Of a stretch of DNA of 64,000 nt, positions 23,690 to 35,435 are shown one piece after another. Position 1 is the first letter of the stretch, and every line of letters starts with the position of its first letter. Origin of the DNA: Climacium dendroides (Eukaryota > Streptophyta > Bryopsida > Hypnales > Climaciaceae). Location: assembly GCA_950106755.1 (NCBI GenBank), contig OX467082.1, positions 32,426,001 to 32,490,000 on the forward strand, written 5' to 3'. Below the pieces are notes generated by a model. It saw only the letters and a program-made list of their open reading frames with translations, was not told the origin of the DNA and did no database searches. The translations under genes were made by a program, and so were the position numbers.

Positions 23690-24864
23690 CATCTTCAAAC
23701 TCTTTGAGAAATGCTTCGAGGATTATCCAACAAGGACTAGTGTTAGAGTAATAAGTGGATCCCTTGGACTAGGTGTGGCATCTTCACCTTCTTGTAGAAT
23801 GTATAGTGCTATATAGTGGAGTGCCTCATGAGGCAAGGGTTGGGAGTTTGTCAACCTCTCTTGCATTTTTTTTTGTGATTGGATTGGGGTTGCTTGATAT
23901 TGTCCATTGTGGGCCTTGCTTAGTAAAGTGTTTGTTTGGCCTTGCATCTATGCTTCTTTAATGCTTTGATTGAAACTTAAAGTAGTGTTGTTGCGTTCTT
24001 TGGGTGCATGTGTGGTGGACCCTTAGAAAGCTTGAAACTGTGCTTCTTTGTGGATTTGTCTTTTCAATGTGTGATGTGTCATTTTGGAAGCTCATCCTTG
24101 CTTTGTGTTGGCATAGATTGGATGCAAGGGAGTTAATCTCGCACAAAGGCATTGTGGAGTAGTTGATGAGCATCTAGAAACTCCTTGTTTGCAAGGTAAC
24201 AGCTCCTTGGGTTGTTTGTGTTGAAGTGCATGTATGTATGTCTTCTCTTTTTCTACTACATTGAGATTATAGGGTTGTTGGGGAGTGATGAGAAGGTTGT
24301 GTATGATTTGTGCAACATCCGAAATGTCCAGGGATGTTTGAATTTCTTTTGCAACTTTGCAAGTGATTAGAGGTAATATATTGTGTGTTTCGATGTCTTG
24401 CTTTTGAGTGGTCCTTGTGACATGAATATTGTGAAATACAAATGGAATGAAATGTTTGGTTTGTCATGGTTGTTGTTCTTTGTGACGGAGATGTTGTTTG
24501 CATTTGCCTAGAGGGTTGCGAAGTGGATAAGAAAAGGTGGATGAGAAAGTGAGTAGTGTTATGCAAGGTCCCTCTTGCAATTGATTTGCGCATGATGTCA
24601 TTGCCATCTCTAGGTTTCTTCCCTTCAATTTGCGATGGTGGTTTAGGCTACACCATCAATCATGTTTTATTTTGCATCTCTTCTATACAAGAGCTTCTCT
24701 ATTCCTTTGAAGTCATCTAATTTGACGATGTAGAAAGGGGAGTTCACAAAGTGATCCTTGCATGTTATTGGAGCTCAATATTAACATTCCAAAGTATTAT
24801 TACTATGGTTGATTTGCACTTGGAATTGGGCATTGGATATTGATAGTGGAATCTTGGTAGGTCC
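23690..24864. repeat. Upstream unit U5, directly before kinase B
   Basis: Counterpart of U2. It is AT-richer than U1, U3 and U4, with the same motif order. It runs straight into the kinase frame, which is open from 24,847 just after TAG at 24,844-24,846; the equivalent TAG is present in copy A, so the two copies share the same 5' limit of the frame. Any 5' exon must be joined inside about the first 60 bases of the frame. Confidence 0.5.
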
Positions 24865-26928
24865 TTGGACGGAGCTTATTTCAATTCAGATTCGGAACAA
24901 AGAAAGATTAGTACATTGGAGGCATGGAAAAGCACAATTGATCTTGCTTCTAAGACAGAGGAGATTTTCTTAGATAATGGAGACACTTTGCCTCCACGTT
25001 TCAATGTTGATTCCAAAGACATCAAGGAAGGGAAACAAATTGGAAAAGGCATTTGGACCGTGCATGAAGCTGAGTGGTTGGGCCATAAGGTTGTTGTGAA
25101 GAAGTTTGATGTTGGGAGTACCTTCAATAATGTTTCCTTGACTTCCAAAGAAGTGAATCGCATGCTCGGTTTGCGTCACCCAAATGTGTTAAAGCTTTGG
25201 GGATTCTATCTTACTGCCCAAAAAGACTTGGTTTTGGATTGCACCATGATCATGGAGCTTATGGATTGTGACCTTGAGGATTATATTGGAAGGGGTCCAT
25301 TGTCAGATGACCAAGTGGTTTATATTATTGCTAAAGTTGCAAGGGGAATGAATCACATTCATAAGAAGGGTTTTTTTCATCGAGATTTGAAACCCAAGAA
25401 TGTGTTGTTGCGAAAGTCAATTGTGACTGGGTTCAATGTGGATGTGAAGATTGCTGATTTTGGAAGCTCAGAGCTCATGGGTGTTGGTAATATTGATCGT
25501 AAAGTTGGCACTCTTGGATACAAGGCCCCGGAGCAGTTTGAGTGTGAATCAAAGTTGTTTCTTGATAAGGTGGATGTGTTTGGGTTTGGAGCGTTGTGCT
25601 TCAAGATTTTGACCGGGAAGGAACCTTATGAAAGCCCTAGGAATGTTCAAGAAGTTCTCAAGCAAATTGACAGAGCATCAATTTCCCAAGGAAACATACC
25701 TGGAGATGTTGTTGAGATGATTTGGGAATGTTTGGATGTGGATCCCAATTTGAGGCCTGATTTTGAGAAGATTTGTAGCATTTTGGAGCGTGCTCTTTCG
25801 GCAATTCATGAGAAGATGGCTGAGCCAATGCCACAACCACCAAGCTATTTTTCACGCATGAAAGAATCTATGTTGAAGGCGTTACAAGGTCATAATCATT
25901 TGGAGAGGGTTTTCCATAAGATGGAGCTTTCAAAAGAGTCTAGAGATCATTTGAAGGGGGTTCAAGGTGATGATGATTTGGAGAGGGTTTTGTATACAAT
26001 GGGGCTTTCAAAGGAGTATAGACATCATTTGAAGGGGGTTCACGGTCATAATCATTTGGAAGGGGGTTTGGAAAGAATAGGGCTTTCAAAGGAGTATAGA
26101 CATCATTTCATTCCTTTTGAAGAGCTTGTGGTACTTGAGGCAATAGGGGCTGGTGCTATTTCAACAGTATATAAATTAAAATGGAAAGGGATCTTTTATG
26201 CACTAAAAATATTTAAAGGGAATCCAACGGACTATCATTTTTTGGGACAAAACTATTTCCAAGTTCTTCCTAAGCTCTTGCACAAGAACATTGTGACATT
26301 TAGGGGATACTCTATAACCCCAGACGAGGAATTATCCATTATAATGGAGTTGCAAGAAACAGATCTTTTGGGAGTTTTGGTTAGTTGTGAAGGAAGAAGT
26401 GGATTTGTTATGGGTCTTTCCAAAAAGTGGAAGATATTGAGGGAGATTGCAGAAGGGATGAAATATTTACATGCCCAAGGTGTCTTGCATGGAGACCTCA
26501 AGCCTGGAAATGTAATGCTTTCTTCAATGAACACTGATGAAATTATTGTCAAGCTTATTGATTTTCCAAATGATATTAAAACATTTACTCGACAATATTG
26601 TGCACCTGAGCATTTGAGGTGGTGGGAATCAGATTGGTCAAATGACATTTATGGAGAGCAACTAGGGTCGACATTTTCCATTGCTCTAGAGAAGTTAGAT
26701 GTTTATAGTTTTGGCATTGTTTGTCAAGAGATACTATCTGGAGCTCATGTTTTCGATGAATTGGGTCCAAGAGAATATTACAAAGCCATTTTAAGGGGAG
26801 AAAGGCCACCAATACCAATTGGAACAAGCCCAAAAATGGAGTGTCTCATTAAAAATTGTTGGCATGAAGACCCGCAGAAAAGGCCCAACTTTGTGGAAGT
26901 CTGTGAGATGTTAGGAAGTCTAGACTAA
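24865..26928 (+). CDS. Tandem kinase-pseudokinase protein, copy B (687 codons)
   Basis: Longest open copy. Domain 1 (about residues 55-312) has IGKG at 59-62, lysine 79, alpha-C glutamate 96, HRDLKPKN from 172, ADFG at 197-200 and APE at 221-223, so it should be an active Ser/Thr (TKL-like) kinase. A linker holds three 26-residue repeats (337-414). Domain 2 (about 415-687) has lysine 448 and HGDLKPGN from 542, but DFP at 566-568 instead of DFG and no glutamate at the alpha-C position, so it is probably a pseudokinase. The frame opens with TTG; the first ATG is codon 100, inside domain 1, so a 5' exon or another start is needed. It ends TAA earlier than A and C, losing their CCLL tail. No signal peptide or membrane segment. 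Dual-kinase plant proteins include immune receptors of cereals; a similar role here is only a guess. Confidence 0.75.
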   Translation: MDGAYFNSDSEQRKISTLEAWKSTIDLASKTEEIFLDNGDTLPPRFNVDSKDIKEGKQIGKGIWTVHEAEWLGHKVVVKKFDVGSTFNNVSLTSKEVNRMLGLRHPNVLKLWGFYLTAQKDLVLDCTMIMELMDCDLEDYIGRGPLSDDQVVYIIAKVARGMNHIHKKGFFHRDLKPKNVLLRKSIVTGFNVDVKIADFGSSELMGVGNIDRKVGTLGYKAPEQFECESKLFLDKVDVFGFGALCFKILTGKEPYESPRNVQEVLKQIDRASISQGNIPGDVVEMIWECLDVDPNLRPDFEKICSILERALSAIHEKMAEPMPQPPSYFSRMKESMLKALQGHNHLERVFHKMELSKESRDHLKGVQGDDDLERVLYTMGLSKEYRHHLKGVHGHNHLEGGLERIGLSKEYRHHFIPFEELVVLEAIGAGAISTVYKLKWKGIFYALKIFKGNPTDYHFLGQNYFQVLPKLLHKNIVTFRGYSITPDEELSIIMELQETDLLGVLVSCEGRSGFVMGLSKKWKILREIAEGMKYLHAQGVLHGDLKPGNVMLSSMNTDEIIVKLIDFPNDIKTFTRQYCAPEHLRWWESDWSNDIYGEQLGSTFSIALEKLDVYSFGIVCQEILSGAHVFDELGPREYYKAILRGERPPIPIGTSPKMECLIKNCWHEDPQKRPNFVEVCEMLGSLD
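25873..26106 (+). repeat. Three 78-bp coding repeats in the kinase linker
   Basis: Units 25,873-25,950, 25,951-26,028 and 26,029-26,106 encode 26 residues each, with the shared pattern LKG.QG...LE...L..LSKEYR.H. The period is an exact multiple of three, so the frame is kept. Copies A (about 5,461-5,538) and C (about 34,471-34,550) have a single unit. The pattern of leucines and charged residues suggests short helices. Confidence 0.9.
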
Positions 26929-29312
26929 TAGTATCGTTATAGACAAAACAATCCAAAGCATTGTGGACAAAGATGTTTATTGTAACTTTTTGTTGTGAAA
27001 GTTTGTCGAATTGAATAGTCTACTTCATGTATATTTACATTTCTCAACAAAAGTATTTCTCTCTTGAAAACTAATTTGAAATATACTCTAGATTTGAACA
27101 TTGAAGATTGCATGTTAGTAGTTGAAGCTATGTGTTAGGATTTGATGGAACCTTTAAAGTATGGGTTAGTCACTATGGACATCTTTTTTTGGTGTTGAGT
27201 GAATTGTTTGCTTAAATAACATCCAAGAGCACTCATGGGAGGGTAAGAATTTGTTTTAAAGTCTTTTTGTAGCAATTGATAGTAGTGTGGTCAAATATTT
27301 GTTGGAGATGCTATTCAATTGGACGTTTGCACGTTGAACATAATATGAAGTATGACTTTCATGACTATTTTTTCCTTGTCCATTCTTTTTTAATTGTAGA
27401 TTAAAGATTCTTGTCATCTTTGTAGTCTACTTGATTTTCAATTGTTGTAGTTGATCAAATAATTACTTAGATTGAAAGTATGTCTATAATGATGATACTT
27501 GATAGCTTTTCTTTTCATTGAATCACCTTTTATTGTCTAATGGAGTTGCTCAACTTGAACTAGCTAGGAAATGATTGTATTGAGCCCTACGTTTGGCTTG
27601 TTCCAAATTCCTATTATGAAGTCTTTTGTCAATTTGAATCCCCACAACTATGTGTTGAACTCTTTCTTTTCCTACTTCATCAATAGTTGTTGGCGTTTTT
27701 ATGATCAATTTTATTTGTAAGCCAAGATTTGCATGAATTTGAACTAACATCATACAATTCCAAATTGGATGTTTACGGGAACCTTAGTTGTGAAAATAGG
27801 AATATAACCATAAAATGAAACCTTGTTTAAACCCTTGGATGAAGCAAAAAGTATAGATTTGAAACTTTTTAACCTTGAAGCTTTGTATGTGTCAAAAACA
27901 TCTAATGGATGACTTTCAAGATTACTGTAGCAATGAAGAATGAAACTATTGGTTTATGAATGAAGATCATATTTTGCAAGGTATCTTGGTGATAGGTCAT
28001 TTATTTTTTATTGTTCACCCTTAAACAATGAGTTTGTTACAATGGAAACCATATATTTGCATATTTTGGGGATTGTTTGCTCAAAAAAAATGTAAAAACA
28101 ATCATTGGAAGACAAACTATTGTAGAAGACTTTCCCTTTTCATACAAAATTTGGAGGATGAATAGTTGCACTTTTATCCTACATGGAGAAAATGTTTGTC
28201 AAACATTGGCCAAAAGATGTCTTCCGCATTGATTATGGGTTAACTTCAAAAGGATGCTGTCTTGATAACAAGCACTCTCTCAAAAATGATTCAATTTTTG
28301 AACCAAAAAATACATTCTATATTTCTACAAAAACAAAGTGAGTCATCCATCAAAGAATTACTAACCTCACCATCCTTCCAAAGTCAAATAAGTGGAATTG
28401 ACTTAGTGTAGTGAACCACTTCTCTAGCATCATTAGAATTAGAATGAGCTCTACGAGAGTGAAAGGGAGCTTAAACAACTTTTGAACATTGAAAGTGAAA
28501 CTTTGTTGGAGTAGCAATTGCAGAATAGTTTATCGTCAATTTCAATCCCATTGAGTATGATAAAGTGCAGTATTATACACACAACAACCAAATATCATGT
28601 TCCTTTTACTACAAGAATTTGGGCTACTAACTATGAAGTCATTAGACAAGGAAGTTTTTTTGCCATCTTGTCTAATTATATTTCATATTTGGATGTTTTC
28701 ACATTTCTAGAATTTTCAATTTTCAATATTGCAATATTAACATAAGGATAAGAAAACTTGTAATTAATGCAAACTTGAGCTAAAGAAAGGCACCTTCAAT
28801 CATCAAAATAAGCATTTTAGTGGTAACTACAAACTCTAAAATGGTATTTAGTTGATTAACAAATTGGAGTGAAAAGCATTGCAAGTAGAATCAAAATTTG
28901 ATGTTGCTTAGAGAACATGTAATAAATTTCAAAGTTGTGATATGTAGGCTTGTATCAACCTCATTCTTTATAAGAAAAAACAAATTTGGAATCATAAACC
29001 ACTATATACAAAACAAGTTGTTTAGAAGAACTTGGAATTTGCTTTGAAGCAAGAAATAGAAGTTAGTATTTAGTATCTAGTGGTTGAAGGTGTTCCTACC
29101 TTGATTTGAAGTATGATGTCTCATATCAAACACTTGTAAAGTTTGGTATTGGTTATTACAATATTTTGGTACTATTTAGAATAAGAATTAGACAAATATT
29201 TGAATATTTGAATCCTAAAAGACTATTGTCCGCGACTCCAAAGTAATCACCCCAAATACCAAATTTATAGATGAAGGTTGATACCCAATTTGAATCTCAT
29301 GAGAATGAGTCC
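26929..29312. other. 3' flank of kinase B, no gene seen
   Basis: Begins with remnants of the former C-terminal codons (the sequence after the stop still aligns to the QSCHGQN tail of copy A). The rest is AT-rich and alignable to 6,430-9,320 and to 35,436-37,130. The 468-bp foldback element of copy A is absent. Confidence 0.55.
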
Positions 29313-29321
29313 CAAGTTCAA

Positions 29322-32300
29322 ATAGGGGTGCTAGTATGTGAGCTTGTGAGCCTCTATTTTTTTCGATTTAGGGTTTGTGAATTCATTAGGGACCTATGAC
29401 CGTGGAATTAGATGTAAGGATCTACAATACAAATGCACAACAAATGAATAAGCTTACTATGCAATTTTGTTTCAAAAATTAAACCAATATATTTTCAAAA
29501 ATTGAAAATCATTCAAAATTAAGTTCATCAATAATACCAAATTGGAAATATAATATTGAACAAATATGTCAAATATATTCACTAGCCACTTATTGCAAGT
29601 GTACTTAAAAGAGAAGACAAGCTCTTTATACAAGTGAGGTGGTACGAGGTAAAGTGATCCATGTGGAATATGTAAACTAGGATTATTAAGAACTCAACTG
29701 CTCATACCTAGTTAAGGCAAAAGTAGAAATTGTATTCAATGTAGTAATTTGGACCTCATTTTGGCATAGTAGAATAACTTTTTTGAAAACAAATTTCAAT
29801 AAAAGAAGTTGGAAAATCAAGTTAAATTTCATCTCTAAAAATCCATTTGAGCTTGAAAGCATCCAATCAAAAGTTATGAACAAAATTCAAAGGAGGGTTG
29901 GAAGGGACATTTTCTTTGACATTTGCAAAGATCCTTTCTAAATTTTGTTTATAACTTTTTTCTAAAGGATAAAAATTACAAATGAAATTATGGAAATGAA
30001 ATTTAGCTTCAATTAACAACTTTTTTAAGTTCAGTTTTTTACAAAAGGAGCCTAATCTACTATGCCCAAATAAGGTTTGAAGTTTTACATTGAATACAAT
30101 TCTTGCATTTTCACAATGAGCAATCAAGCTCTTATCTTTGAATTGTTCCATACCCTTTGAGAATTCATGGCGGACAATGGATTTCATTGTAAAAATGACC
30201 TCTCAACAATCTAATTCCACGAAATGTCGATGAAGTAGTTTTGTCATTTTACCATCAAAAAATTTCGTAATGGTCGATGGTCAAATGTTGATATTAGATT
30301 CAATAAATTGGTATTATTTCTCTTGGATTTTTAGCAAACCATCTTTATGTTTATTTGTAGATCAATTGTTTGGTCTTAGAATTAGCAAAAAAAAACCCAC
30401 TTTTTTATGTCATTGGATCCAAACTTGTTATCTAATTATGATATTTGTTCAAGATGTCTATAAGCAGACAAACTTTGGAAATAGAGTCAATCTTGTACAA
30501 CAAATGCAACCAAGTAATGACCTCAAGAACTAATTTGCATTATTTGATCGTATAATGAAGGTAAAATCATAGACAAACTATTGCTTGTCACATCTATGAT
30601 TCTATTTATTGCAAAGTCATGACCATTGTAGTTTATAATATGCAGATTGAGGACATTGAAGGCTAGCTTACTTTTGGCATTGTTTAAATAAGATCATGTT
30701 AGAGAATTGGGGAGATCCAACCTTTAAGGGATTCATGTGTGATATTGCTCCAGCCAACATTTGATGCTATTCACATTGTGTATGGGGGCAAAGGATCCAT
30801 TTGTTTCAATGGTAGACCATGCACATACATGCACAAACATACAACGAAGTTAATCACCAAAGAATGTTAGAACCAACATATTTGATTCTACAAATAGTAC
30901 AAAGATGCAACATTAATATTTGAAGTGAACAAGATTTATCTAGAAATCAAAGCTTGGTAGTACTCCTTTGAAGCTACATTAAAATTGACAATTTCTAAAT
31001 TACAGGATTGAATTGCATTTTGGTACTTTTAATACTTTTAGTGGTATGGAGTCAAGTAACAGCTATTGCTAGAGTACAACTCATGATTGTAGTTGAGGAA
31101 TTTAACATGGTCATGCCCCATATCCAATACGTGGTGGAAATAGATTGCAAAACTTTGGAATGATACACCACGAGAATTTCACACAAGTCAAAGAAACAAT
31201 GTCACATGTGCCATTCAAAAGTACACACAAGCCGAATGCAAGCTATTGATTGTTAGGCATAGAAAATCCATTCCTGCCTCTATTTAAAAAAGGTAGAACT
31301 ATGAGTATAAAGGCACGACAATTCAAGCAAAGGATATTTGTTTTTTTAAGACCAAATTACACTATGCGTCATGGGACCTAAATGTTTGCATGTTCTTAAT
31401 TGACTTGAAATCCTCAAGGTCTAACTTATTCTTATTGATATCATTCTTACATATACTAAAACCATTGAGTTTGAAGAGATTGGATTCCACCTACTATCTA
31501 CTAAACTAATGTCACCTTGATATCTATTACCTTATCTAGTATATTTGAGCTTGTACTATGGACTCATTCTTGCCTACCAGATGCTAAAAGAATTCCTTTC
31601 ATTTTGAATGGCAAGTAAGTTTGCAAGAGTAGTAAGGCTCCCAATAATAATCAATGTAATTAATGGAAAAATGCAAGGAATGTTCCCGCAAGTATTATCG
31701 GGGTGAACTTCTTTCCTTGCCTTGAACTTGGTACTATTATTATACTTTTGTCTCAAATTGCCCTTAACCAAAATGTTTATAACATCACGCTTTGTAATGT
31801 TCTACCTTACATTTGTCCCTATTATAGAAATATGAAAGGAACTTCCACTAAAGAGCATGGCATGTATATAAATTGCAAATACCTTTATTACATCTTTTGT
31901 TAGTTTTGCAAATTAAATTACAAGATACACGTTTATCCATGCTCTTATCCTCAACTTGGATGAAATAAAGCAAGTGCTTGCTACTGCTAAAATCATCAAG
32001 GCGTGTGAATGAACAAGTTAATTGATAGACACTAGCAAGATATGAAGTACATCTATAGTACTAATATATTATCTTCAAAATTCCAAAATTTTAGTTGCAA
32101 AATATTATATTTATATTCCAATATGATTCCTTGTTATAATAAAAGAATATTTTATTATGTACATAATGTTCTATATGATTGTATTTTCATCACAAATGCC
32201 TTCCTCTCATCTTTAGAATTGCCTTTAAATTATTTATCCTCTTACTTGATCAACTCACCATGAGATGGCCTTTAAGCCTTTTAGAACATGATATAAATTT

Positions 32301-32537
32301 CAAAACATGCAATGACATCAATTTGACATTAAGTCTAAAACACACAATTATGGGTCCCGTGGTAATAGTTCAAAATTTCTAAATACAATAATTTAAAAAA
32401 AACGTTAGTCCTCTAATTTTTGAATTTTAAAATTTTAAAAACTATGTCATATTTCAAAATTCTAGGCTTTAGGCTCACACCATCCCTAGTCATAGCTCAT
32501 AAGCTCATGCTCACACAGTCACATCCTAACGTCGTTG
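29322..32537. mobile_element. 3.2-kb insertion flanked by 9-bp direct repeats
   Basis: CAAGTTCAA occurs at 29,313-29,321 and again at 32,538-32,546, while copy C at about 41,612-41,620 has it once in uninterrupted context. The left tip reads ATAGGGGTGCTAGTATGTGAGC, hAT-like; the right end has related motifs (GTGAGC-type, TTAGG) but no clean mirror tip. Frames inside (e.g. minus strand 29,867-30,187; plus strand 30,270-30,533) resemble no transposase I know. A 9-bp duplication suggests a MULE, the left tip a hAT, so the superfamily is open. Confidence 0.55.
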
Positions 32538-32546
32538 CAAGTTCAA

Positions 32547-33975
32547 GTGACTTTTTACATTCCTAAGTCAAACAATGGCCATTCTAAAAATGGATTGATT
32601 CATTTTTGGTTGCTAAAAAGTTTATGAATGAAGAACAAAAATTATTATTTGATTTTTGAATTTTTTTGTTAGGTTTTTAATTTCATCCTCCACCAGTATA
32701 TAAGATTTGAACCTCAAAATTATTTTGTGCAAGGTTTGAAACCCTAATTTAAGAAAGGTGGAAAATGCATATTTTATTATTGCTTTAAACACTAATATTT
32801 TAGAATCTACATGGTCATAGTATTTGAATTTTTTTTCACATATTCTCATAAAAATCTTGTGCAAGACCTTACATTAGTTGACTATACAAGAAAGTAGTTT
32901 TTTTTTAATATAATCTTTTGCATTAGAAAGAACAACTTTTTTAGTTTCTTTTTGGTGAAACTAGGTCATAAGCCTTAAGGGGTGAATGTAAGAAAATCCA
33001 TTTTATAACACCTTCACTCTTTGAAGACAAAAAGAGCATTTCAAAGTATTGATTCTTTTGTAGTTCTATCAATAGTACTAGTACTTGAGATTCCATCCTT
33101 TTTGATGATTGGTCTTGATGATTGGTCTATTGATTGAAAATTATATAAATCTTGGTAGACTCCTAATGCATGCCATTCTTGGATACTCCCCCCTAATAGA
33201 AAAGAAAGTTATGCTTGGAACCCATTTTTCAAAGGTTGAACTTATGAGATAACTACACCTAAAATCACACAAACAAGCTCTGCCGCATGACCAATATATT
33301 GTAGAAAATGAACAACAATTTCTTTACATTGGTGAAGGATTACGAATCAAAATGCAAGTGGTTCCATAATTTGTGGACACATTGGGAATTAGTTACAAAT
33401 TTTCAAAGATATAAGGTGTAGTGTACTAAAAGTGTCATGTGGGTGATGCCAAAATGCATTTGATGCACATGAAGAATGACACTAGCCCTTAAATGACAAG
33501 GCAGTCATGGTGGAAATTATCCATTTTGATACCATGCGAATTGTTGGCTTAGAAAAACAAAAAACACTCATTGAAAGACAAACTACTATAGTAGACCTCC
33601 CTTTTCTTACAAAAATTTGGTGGATGACTAGTTGCATTTTTGTCCTACAATGGAGAGATTCTTTGTCATTCATTGGCGAGAAAAAGTTCTCCACATCGAT
33701 TATGGGTTATACAAAAGAAGTGTAAGCAACAACAAGTGTATCCAAAATTTTCCACTTCTAAGGTTGCCACCTCCACAATACTATTAATAGAGCTGCACAC
33801 TACTCAAAATTCACCTTCCATTTGTCCTTGTCATGTGCTTCATTATGGAGTATCCTCCCTGTTCAGTTTTCCTTCAAAAGTAGGGGTTGAATTTGAGAAG
33901 TCTGTGGTCTATTTTAGGTGCGGTTACCTTACTGTCTCTCATTCAAAGAGAAACGTGCCATGGTTCAAAGACTTG
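32547..33975. other. Remainder of copy B 3' flank, no gene seen
   Basis: Aligns to about 10,690-12,077 in copy A and 41,625-42,965 in copy C. It stops after a motif reading ATGGTTCAAAGACTTG, where copy A continues into GAAGCATTC but this copy joins kinase sequence. Confidence 0.6.
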
Positions 33976-35435
33976 TTTTTATTGAGATTTGAAACCCAAG
34001 AATGTGTTGTTGCGAAAGTCAATTGTGACAAGGTTCAATGTGGATGTGAAGATTGCTGATTTTGGAAGCTCAGAGCTCACGGGTGTTGGTAATATTGATC
34101 ATAAAGTTGGCACTCTTGGATACAAAGCCCCGGAGCAGTTTGAGTGTGAATCAAAGTTGTTTCTTGATAAAGTGGATGTGTTTGGGTTTGGAGCGTTGTA
34201 CTTCAAGATTTTGACCGGGAAGGAACCTTATGAAAGCCCTAGGAATGTTCAAGAAGTTCTCGAGCAAATTGACAGAGCATCAATTTCCCAACGAAACATA
34301 CCTGGAGATGTTGAGATGATTTGGGAATGTTTGGATGTGGATCCAAATTTGAGGCCTAATTTTGAGAAGATTTGTAGCATTTTGGAGCGTGCTCTTTCGG
34401 CAATTCAGGAGAAGATGGCTCGGTTGATGCCACTACCAACGAGCTCTTGTTTATGCATGAAAGAATCTATGTTGAAGGGGGTTGAAGGTCATAATCAGTT
34501 GGAGAAGGTTTTGCATAAGATGAGGCTTTCAAAGGAATATGGAGTTCATTTCATTCCTTATGAAGAGCTTGCGGTATTTGAGCCAATAGGATATGGTTAT
34601 TATGCTCAAGTATATAAAGTAAAATGGAAAGGGATATTTTATGCACTAAAAGTATATGGAGATTTTGGAAAGAATCCAAAGCACTATCTTTTTTCGGGAC
34701 AAAACTATTTCCAAATTCTTCCTAAGCTCTTGCACAAGAACATTGTGACATTCATGGGATATTCTATAACCCTAGATGAGGAAATATCCATTATAATGGA
34801 GTTGCAAGAAATTGACCTTTTCAATGTTTTGAAGAGTCACAAAGCAAGAAGTAGACATGTTTTGGATCTTTCCAAAAAGTGGAAGATATTGAGGGAGATT
34901 GCAAAAGGGATGAAATATTTACATGACCAAGGTATCTTGCATGGAGACCTCAAATGTAATGCTTTCTTCAATGAGCAGTGATGAAATGACTGTCAAACTT
35001 ATTGACTTTCCGAATGATATTAAAACATTCACTAGACAATATTGTGCACCTGAACGTTGGGAGTGGTGGAAGGCACAATGGACAAATGACATTTATAAAG
35101 AGGAGCAAGCATGGTCAACAATTTGCGTTGATGCAAAGAAGTTAGATGTTTATAGTTTTGGCATTGTTTGTCAAGAGATACTAGGCAGACCTTGTCTTTA
35201 TAATGAATTGGGTCCAAATGAGTATTGCAAAGCCATTTTAAGGGGAGAAAGGCTACTAATACCAATTGAAACAAGCCCCAAAATGGAGTGTCTCATTAGA
35301 AGTTGTTGGCATCAAGACCCACAAGAAAGGCCCGACTTTGTGAAAGTTTGTATGAAGTTAGGAAGTCTACACTATCAATCTTGTCATGGACAAAATGATC
35401 CAAAGCATTGTGCACAACAATGTTGTTTATTGTAA
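33976..35435 (+). pseudogene. Tandem kinase-pseudokinase gene, copy C, truncated and frameshifted
   Basis: The N-lobe, glycine loop and promoter are missing. The HRD arginine codon is TGA at 33,983-33,985 (CGA in A and B). An open frame then covers DLKPKN, ADFG, APE, the linker (one unit) and domain 2 up to HGDLK. There, 7 bases present in copies A and B (GCCTGGA in A) are missing at about 34,955, which removes the PGN residues and shifts the frame. The second frame (34,923-35,435) completes domain 2 and ends CCLL. Domain 1 here is nearest to copy B, while the linker and tail resemble copy A. This copy can make no complete kinase. Confidence 0.9.

Larger units (their letters stand above)
17632..33975. 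repeat. Tandem segmental duplication, copy B
   Basis: Direct repeat of the block beginning at base 1. It carries an extra upstream unit, a Harbinger-like insertion (18,604-20,282), a kinase with an expanded linker, and a 3.2-kb insertion (29,322-32,537). At about 33,975 its 3' flank stops mid-sequence (copy A continues at 12,078) and joins directly to the interior of kinase C, so the B-C border is a recombination or deletion junction. Confidence 0.85.

Noticed and set aside
29867..30187. 106-codon minus-strand frame in the 3.2-kb insertion
   Set aside because: No recognisable transposase or other domain; AT-rich chance frame is as likely.
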